Positions 56,958 to 64,000 of a DNA stretch of 64,000 nucleotides are shown piece after piece. The DNA is taken from assembly GCF_015040615.1 (NCBI RefSeq), contig NZ_CP060402.1:2418001-2482000 (forward strand), in the 5' to 3' direction. This DNA is from Microbacterium sp. YJN-G (lineage in GTDB: Bacteria > Actinomycetota > Actinomycetes > Actinomycetales > Microbacteriaceae). The stretch's first letter is position 1. Each line of letters starts with the position of its first letter. Position numbers and translations under genes: made by a program. A model generated the notes under the pieces. That model ran no database searches. It was not told the DNA's origin and saw nothing but the letters and a program-made list of their open reading frames with translations.

Positions 56958-58111
56958 GGGGTCCTTCCGCTGGAGATGGTCACCAGAAGACTCTCGGTCG
57001 CCAGCAGCGGCGCGACATTGCGCTCCAGCGACTCGCGGGTGCCGGCGATGGCGTCGAGGGCGATGAGGGTGCGCTCGATCGGCCAGGCTGCGGCCACGGC
57101 GTCGAGCTCGGCGCGCAGCTCGCGGTTGATCAGCTCGCCGTCGCGGCCGAACTGCAGCATGACCACGTCGCGGTACAGCGACTGCAGGTCGGTGAGCACG
57201 CGATCGATGCCGTCGCGCAGGCTGCGGGTGGCGCGCTTGCGCTGATCGTCCTCGAGGGCGGAGATCTGCGACCGCAGCGCCGGAGGCACCGCCTGCCCAT
57301 CGGCCACCCCGACCGTGCGCAGCAGGGCGGCCCGCTCGGCGGCGTCGCGCTCGGCGGTCAGCGCCTTGGCGTCGTCGGTGGCGGCCTGGATGATCTGGCC
57401 CGCGACCTCGACGGCCGTGCCGACACCGCGGACTCCGAGTACGGCGCGCAGTGTGTCGTCCCGGCGCCGTCTAGCCGCGTCGTCGGTGGCGAGGCGCTGC
57501 GCCATGCCGATGTGCCGCTGCGCGTGGCGGGCGGCCTGCTCGGCGGTGGCGTCGTCGACGCCCGTGCGCAGGGTGATCAGTCGGGCGACGTCGTCGACTT
57601 CGGGCTCGCGCAGGCGCAGCGCGCGCACGCGCGAGCGGATGGTCGGCAGCAGATCGGCCTCACTCGGGGCGCACAGCACCCAGACGGTCTGCTCTGGCGG
57701 CTCCTCGAGCGCCTTCAGCAGCACATTGGAGGTGCGCTCGACCATGCGATCGGCATCCTCGACGACGATGACGCGGTACCGGCCGGCGGACGGGGCGAAG
57801 TACGACCGCTCGACGAGCGCGCGTGCCTCGGCGATCGTGATGATGACCTTGTCGGTGCGCAGCGCGGTGACGTCGGGGTGGGTGCCGGCGAGCACCTGAC
57901 GCATGACGGCCTCGTCACCCGGATGCTCGGCGACGAGCGCCGCGGCGAACGCGTGCGCGAGCGTCGACCGGCCGGAGCCAGGCGGCCCGGTGATCAGCCA
58001 GGCGTGCGAGAGCGCGGCCGGATCGGATGCCGCGTGCCGCAGCGTCTCGACGGCGGCATCCTGCCCCCACACCTCGCTCCACGGGAACGGAGCGAGCTGC
58101 GTGGTGGTCAT
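56954..58111 (-). CDS. holB: DNA polymerase III delta' subunit
   Basis: A 385-residue clamp-loader subunit. The P-loop is WLITGPPGSGRSTLAHAFA, with Arg in place of the catalytic Lys, as expected in a delta' that does not hydrolyse ATP. The box VVEDADRMVERTSNVLLKAL and the SRC-like DLLPTIRSRVR follow. The usual Cys4 zinc motif is absent. TAGGCT lies seven bases before the ATG. It is downstream of topA and tmk, the conserved actinobacterial order, but palindrome copy 3 separates it from tmk. Confidence 0.94.
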   Translation of the reverse strand: MTTTQLAPFPWSEVWGQDAAVETLRHAASDPAALSHAWLITGPPGSGRSTLAHAFAAALVAEHPGDEAVMRQVLAGTHPDVTALRTDKVIITIAEARALVERSYFAPSAGRYRVIVVEDADRMVERTSNVLLKALEEPPEQTVWVLCAPSEADLLPTIRSRVRALRLREPEVDDVARLITLRTGVDDATAEQAARHAQRHIGMAQRLATDDAARRRRDDTLRAVLGVRGVGTAVEVAGQIIQAATDDAKALTAERDAAERAALLRTVGVADGQAVPPALRSQISALEDDQRKRATRSLRDGIDRVLTDLQSLYRDVVMLQFGRDGELINRELRAELDAVAAAWPIERTLIALDAIAGTRESLERNVAPLLATESLLVTISSGRTP

Positions 58112-58167
58112 GGGGTACAGCCTATCCGCGGCATCCGACGCCCCGTCGCTATGCCCCTCTCCCCACA

Positions 58168-58251
58168 CGCCGAAACCCCTCGTGAGTGTCCACACCCCTC
58201 ATGAATCGCGCAAATCACGAGGGGTCTCGACAACCAGGAGGGGTTTCGGCG
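58168..58251. repeat. Nested palindromic repeat, copy 3
   Basis: Outer perfect 14-bp arms CGCCGAAACCCCTC (58168-58181) and its complement (58238-58251). Inner arms ACCCCTCATGA (58194-58204) and TCACGAGGGGT (58215-58225), one mismatch. It sits inside the tmk-holB gap, so it may cut or stabilise the operon transcript. Confidence 0.9.
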
Positions 58252-58266
58252 GAGGTGGGGGAAGGG

Positions 58267-58887
58267 TCAGAGGAGGGGTGTGATGCGGGTGCGGACGAGT
58301 TCGGCGATCTGCTTGGGGGGCAGCGTCGCGTCGATGGTGAGGAAGCGTCCGGGCTCGGCGTCGGCCAGCCGCAGGTAGGCATCGCGCACGCGGGCGTGGA
58401 ACTCCTCCTTCTCGGCCTCCAGCCGGTCGAACGGCTTGTCGTCCGCGTCGAGCCGATGCCGCGCCGCGGCCGGGTCGATGTCGAGCAGCACCGTCACGTC
58501 GGGCAGTGCGCCTTCGGTCGCCCACAGCGACAGGTCGCGCACCTGCACGGCATCCAGCACCCGTCCCGCACCCTGGTACGCGACCGACGAGTCGAGATAG
58601 CGGTCCTGGATGACCACATCGCCGCGTTCGAGTGCCGGGCGGACCACCGTGGCCACGTGATGCGCACGGTCGGCCGCGTACAGCAGCGCCTCGGCGCGCG
58701 GGGCGATCTCACCGCGGTGGTGCAGGACGATGTCGCGGATCAGCGTGCCGACCTCGGAGCCGCCCGGTTCGCGGGTGTGAAGCACAGTGCGTCCCTGGCC
58801 TGAGAGCCACTCCGCCAGCAGCGCGGCCTGGGTGGTCTTGCCCGAGCCGTCACCGCCCTCCAGGGTGACCCAGAGACCGTTGGTCAC
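58267..58887 (-). CDS. tmk: Thymidylate kinase
   Basis: A 206-residue kinase making dTDP from dTMP. The P-loop is LEGGDGSGKTTQAALLAEWL, the DR motif is IQDRYLDSSVAYQGAGR, and the lid region lies around residues 140-150. The length is normal. The GTG start overlaps the topA stop (GTGA), so the two are translated together. Confidence 0.96.
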   Translation of the reverse strand: MTNGLWVTLEGGDGSGKTTQAALLAEWLSGQGRTVLHTREPGGSEVGTLIRDIVLHHRGEIAPRAEALLYAADRAHHVATVVRPALERGDVVIQDRYLDSSVAYQGAGRVLDAVQVRDLSLWATEGALPDVTVLLDIDPAAARHRLDADDKPFDRLEAEKEEFHARVRDAYLRLADAEPGRFLTIDATLPPKQIAELVRTRITPLL

Positions 58888-61748
58888 GACGAAGTCTGCT
58901 TCTTCGCCGCGGCGTTGGCCGCGCGGGTCGCCGCCGCCTTCTTGGCTGCGGCCGAGCGGGCCGCTGCCTTTTCGGCATCCGTCGCCGCCGCCTTCTTGGC
59001 AGGTGCCTTCTTGGCGGGCGCCTTCTTGGCGGGCGCCTTCTTCGTCGCGGCGGCCTTGGTCGTCGTGGCCTTCTTCGCACCCGCGCGACCGCGCTTGGGT
59101 GCGGGCCCCTTGGCGCGCTTGTCGGCGAGCATCTGCACGGCGATCTCGAAGGTGATGTCGTCGGGTGTCTGCCCGCGCGGGATCGTGACGTTGGTCTCGC
59201 CATCGGTCACGTAGGCCCCGAACCGGCCGTCGCGGATGCGGATGGGCTTGCCGCTGACCGGGTCGGCGTCGAACTCGGCAAGCGCACTGGATGCCTTGCG
59301 GGCACCGTACTTCGGCTGCGCGTACAGTTCGAGCGCCTTCTCGAGGGTCACGTCGAAGATCTGCGATTCGCTCTCCAGCGACCGCGAGTCGGTGCCCTTC
59401 TTCAGGTACGGCCCGAAGCGGCCGTTCTGCGCGGTGATCTCCTCACCGGAATCGGGGTCCTTGCCGACCACGCGGGGCAGGCTGAGCAGCTGCAGGGCTG
59501 TGTCGAGGTCGATGGTGTCGACCGACATCGAGCGGAACAGGGATGCCGTGCGCGGCTTGGGAGCCGCCTCCTTCTTCGCGCCTCGCTTGGGCTTGGGCGC
59601 CACGACCTCGCCGGTGGTCTCGTCGACGGCATCCTCGTCGGAGACCGGGTCGTTCTCCTGCACGTACGGGCCGAACCGGCCGTCCTTGACGATGACGACC
59701 TTGCCGTTCTCGGGGTTCTCGCCGAGAACCCGGTCGCCGGCCACGGGCGCGTCGATGAGCTCCTGCGCCTTCTCGGCGGTGAGCTCGTCCGGGGCGAGAT
59801 CCTCCGGCACGTTGACGATGCGGGGCTTGGCCTCGGGGTCGGCGGGGTCGACGACCTCGAGGTAGGGCCCGTACTTGCCGAAGCGCAGCGTGGCGGTGTC
59901 GGTGATGCGGGTGGAGTTCAGGGCGCGGGCGTCGATCTCGCCGAGATTGTCGACCACCTGGCGCAGTCCGACCTGCGAGTCGGAGCCGTAGTAGAAGGAC
60001 TTCAGCCACTCCACCCGGTTCTGCTCGCCGCGTGCGATCGCGTCGAGGTCGTCCTCGAGCGCCGCGGTGAAGTCGTAGTCGATCAGGTCGGCGAAGTGCT
60101 GCTCGAGCAGACGGACGACGCTGAACGCGAGCCACGTGGGCACCAGCGCCTGGCCGCGCTTGGTGGCGTATCCGCGGTCGATGACGGTGCCGATGATGCT
60201 GGCGAAGGTCGACGGACGGCCGATGCCGTGCTCCTCGAGCGCCTTCACCAGCGACGCCTCGGTGTAGCGGGGCTTCGGGGTGGTGCGGTGGCCCTTGGCC
60301 GCGGCATCCGACACCGCCAGCCGGTCGCCGACGGCGACGGCGGGCAGCGACTGGTTCTCGGCGGAGTCCTGCGCGTTGCGCTTCTCGTCGCGCCCCTCTT
60401 CGTAGGCCTCGAGGAAGCCCTTGAAGGTGTAGACGGTTCCGGATGCCGTGAACTCGAGCTTCTTGCCTGCCGCAGCCACCTCGATGGTCACCGTGGTGGT
60501 CTCGTACTTGGCGTCGGCCATCTGGCTGGCGACGGTGCGCTTCCAGATGAGGTCGTAGAGGCGCTGCTCCTCGCGGTCGAGGCCGGAGGCCACCGACGCC
60601 GGGGTGCGGAAGGTCTCGCCGGAGGGGCGGATGGCCTCGTGCGCCTCCTGCGCGTTCTTGCTCTTGGACTTGTAGACGCGGGGTTTCAGGGGCACCGCGG
60701 CGTCGCCGTAGAGCGCGACGGCCTGGCTGCGCGCGGCCTGGACGGCCTGCGTGCTCAGCGCCGTCGAGTCGGTGCGCATATAGGTGATGTACCCCTTCTC
60801 GTAGAGGCGCTGGGCGACGCTCATCGCCTGCTTCGCGCTCATCGAGAGCTTGCGTCCGGCCTCCTGCTGCATGGTGGAGGTGGTGAAGGGCGCGTAGGGG
60901 CTGCGGGTGCCGGGCTTGGCCTCGACCTTGCTGACGGTGCCGGTGGCTGCGGCGTCGACCGCGGTGGCGAGGGCTGTCGCGTCGGCCTCGGAGAGCACGA
61001 CGACGGCCTTCTTGAGCTTTCCGGTGTCGTCGAAGTCGGTGCCCCGGGCGAGCTGTCCGCCGTCGACGCGCACCAGGCGCACGCCGAACGCCTGCCCCTG
61101 AGCGCTCGCGGACGAGGCCGCCTGCGCTTCGACGTCCCAGTACTCCGCCGAGACGAAGGCCATCCGCTCTCGCTCGCGGTCGACGATCATGCGGGTGGCC
61201 GCGGACTGCACGCGCCCGGCCGACAGGCCCGACTTGACCTTGTACCAGAGCACGGGAGAGACGTCCCAGCCGTAGAGCCGGTCGAGGATGCGACGGGTCT
61301 CCTGCGCGTCGACGAGCGCGAGATCCAGGTCGCGGGTGCGGCCGACGGCCGCCTGGATGGCGTCCTTGGTGATCTCGTGGAAGACCATCCGCTTGACGGG
61401 GACCTTCGGCTTGAGGGTCTCGAGAAGGTGCCACGCGATGGCCTCGCCCTCGCGGTCCTCATCGGTGGCGAGCAGGACCTCGTCGGCGGTCTTCAGCGCG
61501 CGCTTGAGCTCGGCGACGGTCTTGGTCTTGCGGTCGGAGACGACGTAGTAGGGGTCGAAGCCGTTCTCGACGTCGATCGAGTACTTCCCGTACGCCTGCT
61601 TGTCGGCGGCGGGGATGTCCTTCTTGTCGGCGAGGTCGCGGATATGGCCGACCGAGCTCAGCACCTCGTAGCCGTCGCCGAGGTACCCCTGAATCGACCG
61701 CATCTTCGTCGGGGACTCGACGATGACGAGCTTCTTGCCTTGTGCCAA
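58884..61748 (-). CDS. topA: DNA topoisomerase I
   Basis: A 954-residue type IA topoisomerase that relaxes negative supercoils. The Toprim domain starts KLVIVESPTKMRSIQGYLG with the acidic DEDREGEAIAWH. The active-site Tyr is in KGYITYMRTDST near residue 322. The C-terminus has the actinobacterial repeat domains (GRFGPYV-like units) and ends in a long Lys/Ala tail (KKAPAKKAPAKKAPAKKAAA). The start is TTG at 61748, chosen because AAAGGA stands seven bases upstream and the protein then begins (M)AQGKKLVIVE like its relatives. Confidence 0.96.
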   Translation of the reverse strand: MAQGKKLVIVESPTKMRSIQGYLGDGYEVLSSVGHIRDLADKKDIPAADKQAYGKYSIDVENGFDPYYVVSDRKTKTVAELKRALKTADEVLLATDEDREGEAIAWHLLETLKPKVPVKRMVFHEITKDAIQAAVGRTRDLDLALVDAQETRRILDRLYGWDVSPVLWYKVKSGLSAGRVQSAATRMIVDRERERMAFVSAEYWDVEAQAASSASAQGQAFGVRLVRVDGGQLARGTDFDDTGKLKKAVVVLSEADATALATAVDAAATGTVSKVEAKPGTRSPYAPFTTSTMQQEAGRKLSMSAKQAMSVAQRLYEKGYITYMRTDSTALSTQAVQAARSQAVALYGDAAVPLKPRVYKSKSKNAQEAHEAIRPSGETFRTPASVASGLDREEQRLYDLIWKRTVASQMADAKYETTTVTIEVAAAGKKLEFTASGTVYTFKGFLEAYEEGRDEKRNAQDSAENQSLPAVAVGDRLAVSDAAAKGHRTTPKPRYTEASLVKALEEHGIGRPSTFASIIGTVIDRGYATKRGQALVPTWLAFSVVRLLEQHFADLIDYDFTAALEDDLDAIARGEQNRVEWLKSFYYGSDSQVGLRQVVDNLGEIDARALNSTRITDTATLRFGKYGPYLEVVDPADPEAKPRIVNVPEDLAPDELTAEKAQELIDAPVAGDRVLGENPENGKVVIVKDGRFGPYVQENDPVSDEDAVDETTGEVVAPKPKRGAKKEAAPKPRTASLFRSMSVDTIDLDTALQLLSLPRVVGKDPDSGEEITAQNGRFGPYLKKGTDSRSLESESQIFDVTLEKALELYAQPKYGARKASSALAEFDADPVSGKPIRIRDGRFGAYVTDGETNVTIPRGQTPDDITFEIAVQMLADKRAKGPAPKRGRAGAKKATTTKAAATKKAPAKKAPAKKAPAKKAAATDAEKAAARSAAAKKAAATRAANAAAKKQTSS

Positions 61749-61876
61749 GAGTGCGTCCTTTCTCCGAAGCACACCATACACACCGCCGTCCTGGAGGAGT
61801 CACAGGGTCACAGGGTCCACGGGGACGCGAGGTCTTCGGATGCCGGAGGGGACGGCGGCGAGGGATCATCGTCACC

Positions 61877-62203
61877 TCATCCCCCGGGTTGCCTTGCACG
61901 GGCGCGGGATGCGGCGACCAGACCAGCGTACGCGCTGCGCACCTCGACGGTCGCCGCGAAGTCGTCGAGAGTGCACGCGGACAGGCGTCCGCCGGCCGCC
62001 GCGGCGACCCGCGCGGCGAGCGCGCAGGGCTCCTCGCCGGTGACGATCGCGCCGGAGGCCGCGTCGGCGGCGGCCAGGGCGGCGGCATCGGCGGCCCCTG
62101 CTGTGCGCTGGGCGGTGACGGCCGCACCGCCCACGGCCGCAAGGCCCAGCGACAGGCTCGCGGCGACGGTCAGGATGCCGGCGGCCAGTGCGGTGCCCGC
62201 CAT
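61877..62203 (-). CDS. Rv3654c/TadE-like pilus locus protein
   Basis: A 108-residue protein, last gene of the tad cluster. An N-terminal hydrophobic helix (about 5-30) is followed by an Ala-rich helix QRTAGAADAAALAAADAASG, the pattern of Rv3654c-family TadE/TadG-like pseudopilins. Two cysteines follow (EEPCALA, LSACTLDD). The ribosome site GAGGAGG precedes the ATG. Probably assembled with or helping the Tad pilus. Confidence 0.85.
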   Translation of the reverse strand: MAGTALAAGILTVAASLSLGLAAVGGAAVTAQRTAGAADAAALAAADAASGAIVTGEEPCALAARVAAAAGGRLSACTLDDFAATVEVRSAYAGLVAASRARARQPGG

Positions 62204-62225
62204 GATGGTCCTCCTCTCTCTTCCG

Positions 62226-62270
62226 GGATTCTCTGTTCGGGGATGCTCTGTTCGGGGATGCTCTGTCCGG
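62226..62270. repeat. Three 15-bp tandem repeats
   Basis: Three units of GGATKCTCTGTYCGG (62226-62240, 62241-62255, 62256-62270) lie in the gap between the TadE and Rv3654c-like genes. Copy number may vary. Confidence 0.8.
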
Positions 62271-62291
62271 GGCCGTGGTCTTCGGCGCCGT

Positions 62292-62651
62292 TCACAGTCC
62301 GCCCTCCAGCGCGCAGCTCTCTGCGCGCAGCGGGATGCTGATCAGTCGCCCGAACTGCACCTCGGCCGACGCGGCCGCGCAGACCAGGCCGTCCGCACGG
62401 TGCGCGCTCAACCGTGCTCCGCCGACTGCCCGTTGCACGACCCCGGCCGCCCGGTCATTGCTCTCTCCTCGCCCGAGCAGCCGGGCGGCATCGGCCGCGG
62501 CATCCTGCAGCGCCACCTGCTGGGCGGCGGCACTCAACGCACCGGCGCCCAGCATGAGGGCGAGCAGCACCGCGGGCAGGGCGACCGCCAGCTCGGCGGC
62601 GACCGACCCGCGCTCCCCAGCGGCATCCGGCGGCGAGGGCCGGCGCCGCAT
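62292..62651 (-). CDS. TadE-family pilin-like protein
   Basis: A 119-residue protein with a type IV pilin-like start: a short basic leader, then RGSVAAELAVALPAVLLALM, where Glu follows the expected prepilin peptidase region. The remainder is an Ala-rich helix and a small C-terminal domain with two cysteines. It is the TadE minor pilin of the Tad locus. The ATG at 62651 overlaps the DUF4244 stop; a GTG one codon earlier is possible. Confidence 0.88.
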   Translation of the reverse strand: MRRRPSPPDAAGERGSVAAELAVALPAVLLALMLGAGALSAAAQQVALQDAAADAARLLGRGESNDRAAGVVQRAVGGARLSAHRADGLVCAAASAEVQFGRLISIPLRAESCALEGGL

Positions 62652-62854
62652 CACGACACCGTCAGCGCCCGCCGCACGAGGTCCGTGAGGATGCCCCGCA
62701 CCTCATCACTGCGCATGATCACCACCAGCAAGCCGGCGAAGGCGACCGCTGCCATGGTGGTGATGGCGTACTCCGCGGTCGCCGCGCCGGATTCGTCCGC
62801 GAAGAGCCGCGCAGCGCGGCTGCGGGTCAGTTCGGGCAGCTCGTTCCCTGTCAT
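62651..62854 (-). CDS. DUF4244 Flp-pilin-like protein
   Basis: A 67-residue protein. After a polar leader the sequence DESGAATAEYAITTMAAVAF resembles the Flp pilin core (G, then A/E and Y in the helix start), so this is the major pilin candidate in the DUF4244 family. It would be cut after Gly by prepilin peptidase and assembled by TadA/TadB. GAAGGA precedes the ATG. Confidence 0.9.
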   Translation of the reverse strand: MTGNELPELTRSRAARLFADESGAATAEYAITTMAAVAFAGLLVVIMRSDEVRGILTDLVRRALTVS

Positions 62855-62937
62855 GTCATTCCTTCTCTCTCTTTCTCTCGCGGGACGTCTCTCGTCCCGT
62901 GTCTCACGTCTCCGGCGATTCACGTCGGCGGCTCGCA

Positions 62938-63855
62938 TCAGATCGGCAGCGGAGTGGAGCCGAGCACGCTCAGCATCAGCGGCGCCACGCCCAGCAGCAG
63001 GAAGGCGGGCAGGGTGCACGCGCCCAGCGGCAGCAGCAGTGACGACGAGAGCCGTGCCGCGCGCAGACGCCCCTGCACGCGCGCCTCGTGCCGCTGCTGC
63101 GCCGCGGAGGCTCGCAGCAGCGCACCGGCCGGCACTCCGGCGCTGCGCGAGAGCTCCAGCACGGTGTCGACGGCGCGGCGATCCTCCTCCGGCGCGGTCG
63201 AGGCGTGCTCGACCAGGCGCAGGGCGCGAGGGATCGCAGCGCCACCGGACAGGGCGACCGCGACCAGTTCGGCGTGCATGCCCGGGGTCTGCGGCCGAGG
63301 CTGCGCGGAGCGGACCAGGCGCCCCGTCCACAGCCGGGCCAGCAGCACCAGACCGATGCCCGCCACCAGGCACGCGATGCCGAACGGGTTCGTCACCAGC
63401 ACCCCGACCGTGTCGAACCCGAGCGCGAACCCCAGCAGCAGTCCCGCGAACGGCAGCCACAGCAGAAGGCGCGCCGTCCCTGCAGGCTCGGCCAGCGCGA
63501 TGCGCACATCGTCGGCCGCAGATGCGGCATCCTGCAGCGCCTCGGCGAGCGCGCGCAGCACTTCGGCCAGTGGTGCGCCGACGATCGAGGCGATCTCCCA
63601 GGCGGCGGCGACGTCCGACCAGGTGCCGCCCTCTTCGGCGATGGCGGTGGCCGGTTCCGCGCCGTCCGCGCAGCGGCGGCTCACCCGCACGGCAACGGGG
63701 TGGCCGGTGTCGGCGAGGTGCTGCCACGCAGTCTTCGGCCGCGCACCCGCCTGCAGCAGAACGGCCAGGGTGCGCACGGCGGATGCCGACTCGGCGGCCG
63801 CCGTCCCGGCATCCGGCTCCCGGCGACGCAGCCGCAGCCGCAGCCGGGTCACCAT
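62938..63855 (-). CDS. TadB-TadC fusion (type II secretion F family)
   Basis: A 305-residue inner-membrane platform protein. The first half (about 25-185) is TadB-like, with RTLAVLLQAGARPKTAWQHL and two TM helices. The second half (about 195-300) repeats the pattern in short form (HAELVAVALSGGAAIPRALR, then a TM helix). In mycobacteria TadB and TadC are separate genes. It overlaps the tadA stop by 7 bp. It anchors the TadA ATPase for pilus assembly. Confidence 0.88.
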   Translation of the reverse strand: MVTRLRLRLRRREPDAGTAAAESASAVRTLAVLLQAGARPKTAWQHLADTGHPVAVRVSRRCADGAEPATAIAEEGGTWSDVAAAWEIASIVGAPLAEVLRALAEALQDAASAADDVRIALAEPAGTARLLLWLPFAGLLLGFALGFDTVGVLVTNPFGIACLVAGIGLVLLARLWTGRLVRSAQPRPQTPGMHAELVAVALSGGAAIPRALRLVEHASTAPEEDRRAVDTVLELSRSAGVPAGALLRASAAQQRHEARVQGRLRAARLSSSLLLPLGACTLPAFLLLGVAPLMLSVLGSTPLPI

Positions 63856-64000
63856 GGCGTCACCTCCTCGACAGTGAGGCGGTCACCGGCGAGCGCGAGC
63901 CGCCCGGCGTGCGCGATGTGACGGCGGCCATCGGCCGCCCGCTCCAGGTGCAGCACGATCGTGAACGCGCTCACCGCCTGACGCGCGAGCGCAACCGCAT
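63849..64000 (-). CDS. TadA/CpaF-type ATPase, C-terminal fragment (cut by window)
   Basis: Fifty sense codons to the stop are present; the 5' part lies beyond the window. The tail reads QAVSAFTIVLHLERAADGRR and ends VEEVTPW, matching the C-terminus of TadA (CpaF) secretion ATPases in which VVHLER-type strands close the domain. Placed directly before the TadB-TadC fusion, as expected. Confidence 0.75.
   Translation of the reverse strand, partial: AVALARQAVSAFTIVLHLERAADGRRHIAHAGRLALAGDRLTVEEVTPW

Overview
This 64 kb window is chromosomal DNA of a high-GC actinobacterium, most probably a Microbacteriaceae member and likely Microbacterium. The evidence is the strong G/C third-position bias, the DUF3263, DUF4032, DUF3027 and DUF4244 families, the SenX3/RegX3, GlnR and CarD regulators, a SigK/RskA system and a MsiK-type lone sugar ATPase. 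Genes are dense, often overlap by 4 bp, and lie on both strands. There is no prophage, insertion sequence, rRNA or CRISPR array. At least 18 genes appear to be leaderless: a TAnnnT-like -10 hexamer, exactly six bases, then ATG or GTG.

Layout, left part. 0-9 kb: DUF3027 and cold-shock genes, a helicase-associated protein with the XPB helicase, a 47-residue zinc-ribbon protein, an epoxide-hydrolase-like enzyme divergent from its presumed TetR repressor across a 36-bp palindrome, and a two-component pair. 9-16 kb: WXG100 protein, repeats, a lone groEL with two CIRCE-type sites, LytR_C, DUF3263, DUF2332, MsrB, nitroreductase, DMT transporter, SRAP protein and tRNA-Thr(TGT). 16-25 kb: a DsbA-like protein without its cysteines, MsiK, DUF4032, an NAD(P)-binding protein, then carD, ispDF, cysS and rlmB on the minus strand.

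Middle part. 25-41 kb is a phosphate and nitrogen control region: regX3/senX3, phoU, gpmA, ygfZ, nitrobindin, glnR, ppk1, mutT1 and pstSCAB. GTTCACC-type direct repeats precede pstS and degenerate ones precede phoU, so the two-component pair, PhoU, polyphosphate kinase and the Pst transporter probably act as one phosphate module. 41-47.5 kb holds an AbiEi/DUF559-like gene bracketed by two related palindromic elements, a PabC-like enzyme, and a compact sigK-rskA-dipZ-fasciclin cluster that gathers genes which are scattered members of the SigK regulon in Mycobacterium tuberculosis.

Right part. 47.5-53 kb: tRNA-Lys(TTT) with an aberrant T-arm, a serine hydrolase, YigZ, DUF1697, a nicotinamidase, and an SSS symporter with a 45-residue partner. 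The symporter follows a roughly 355-nt leader that contains several hairpins, a 25-codon upstream ORF and a terminator-like hairpin able to pair alternatively with the upstream ORF start. This is the strongest candidate here for an undescribed regulatory system. 53-64 kb: tRNA-Thr(CGT), an AidB-like dehydrogenase with its TetR, a secreted peptidase, holB, tmk, topA, and the 3' part of a tad pilus operon with a TadB-TadC fusion, cut by the window end.

Three copies of one nested palindrome (9343, 28511, 58168) and frequent GGATGC/GCATCC motifs are genome-scale features visible here.
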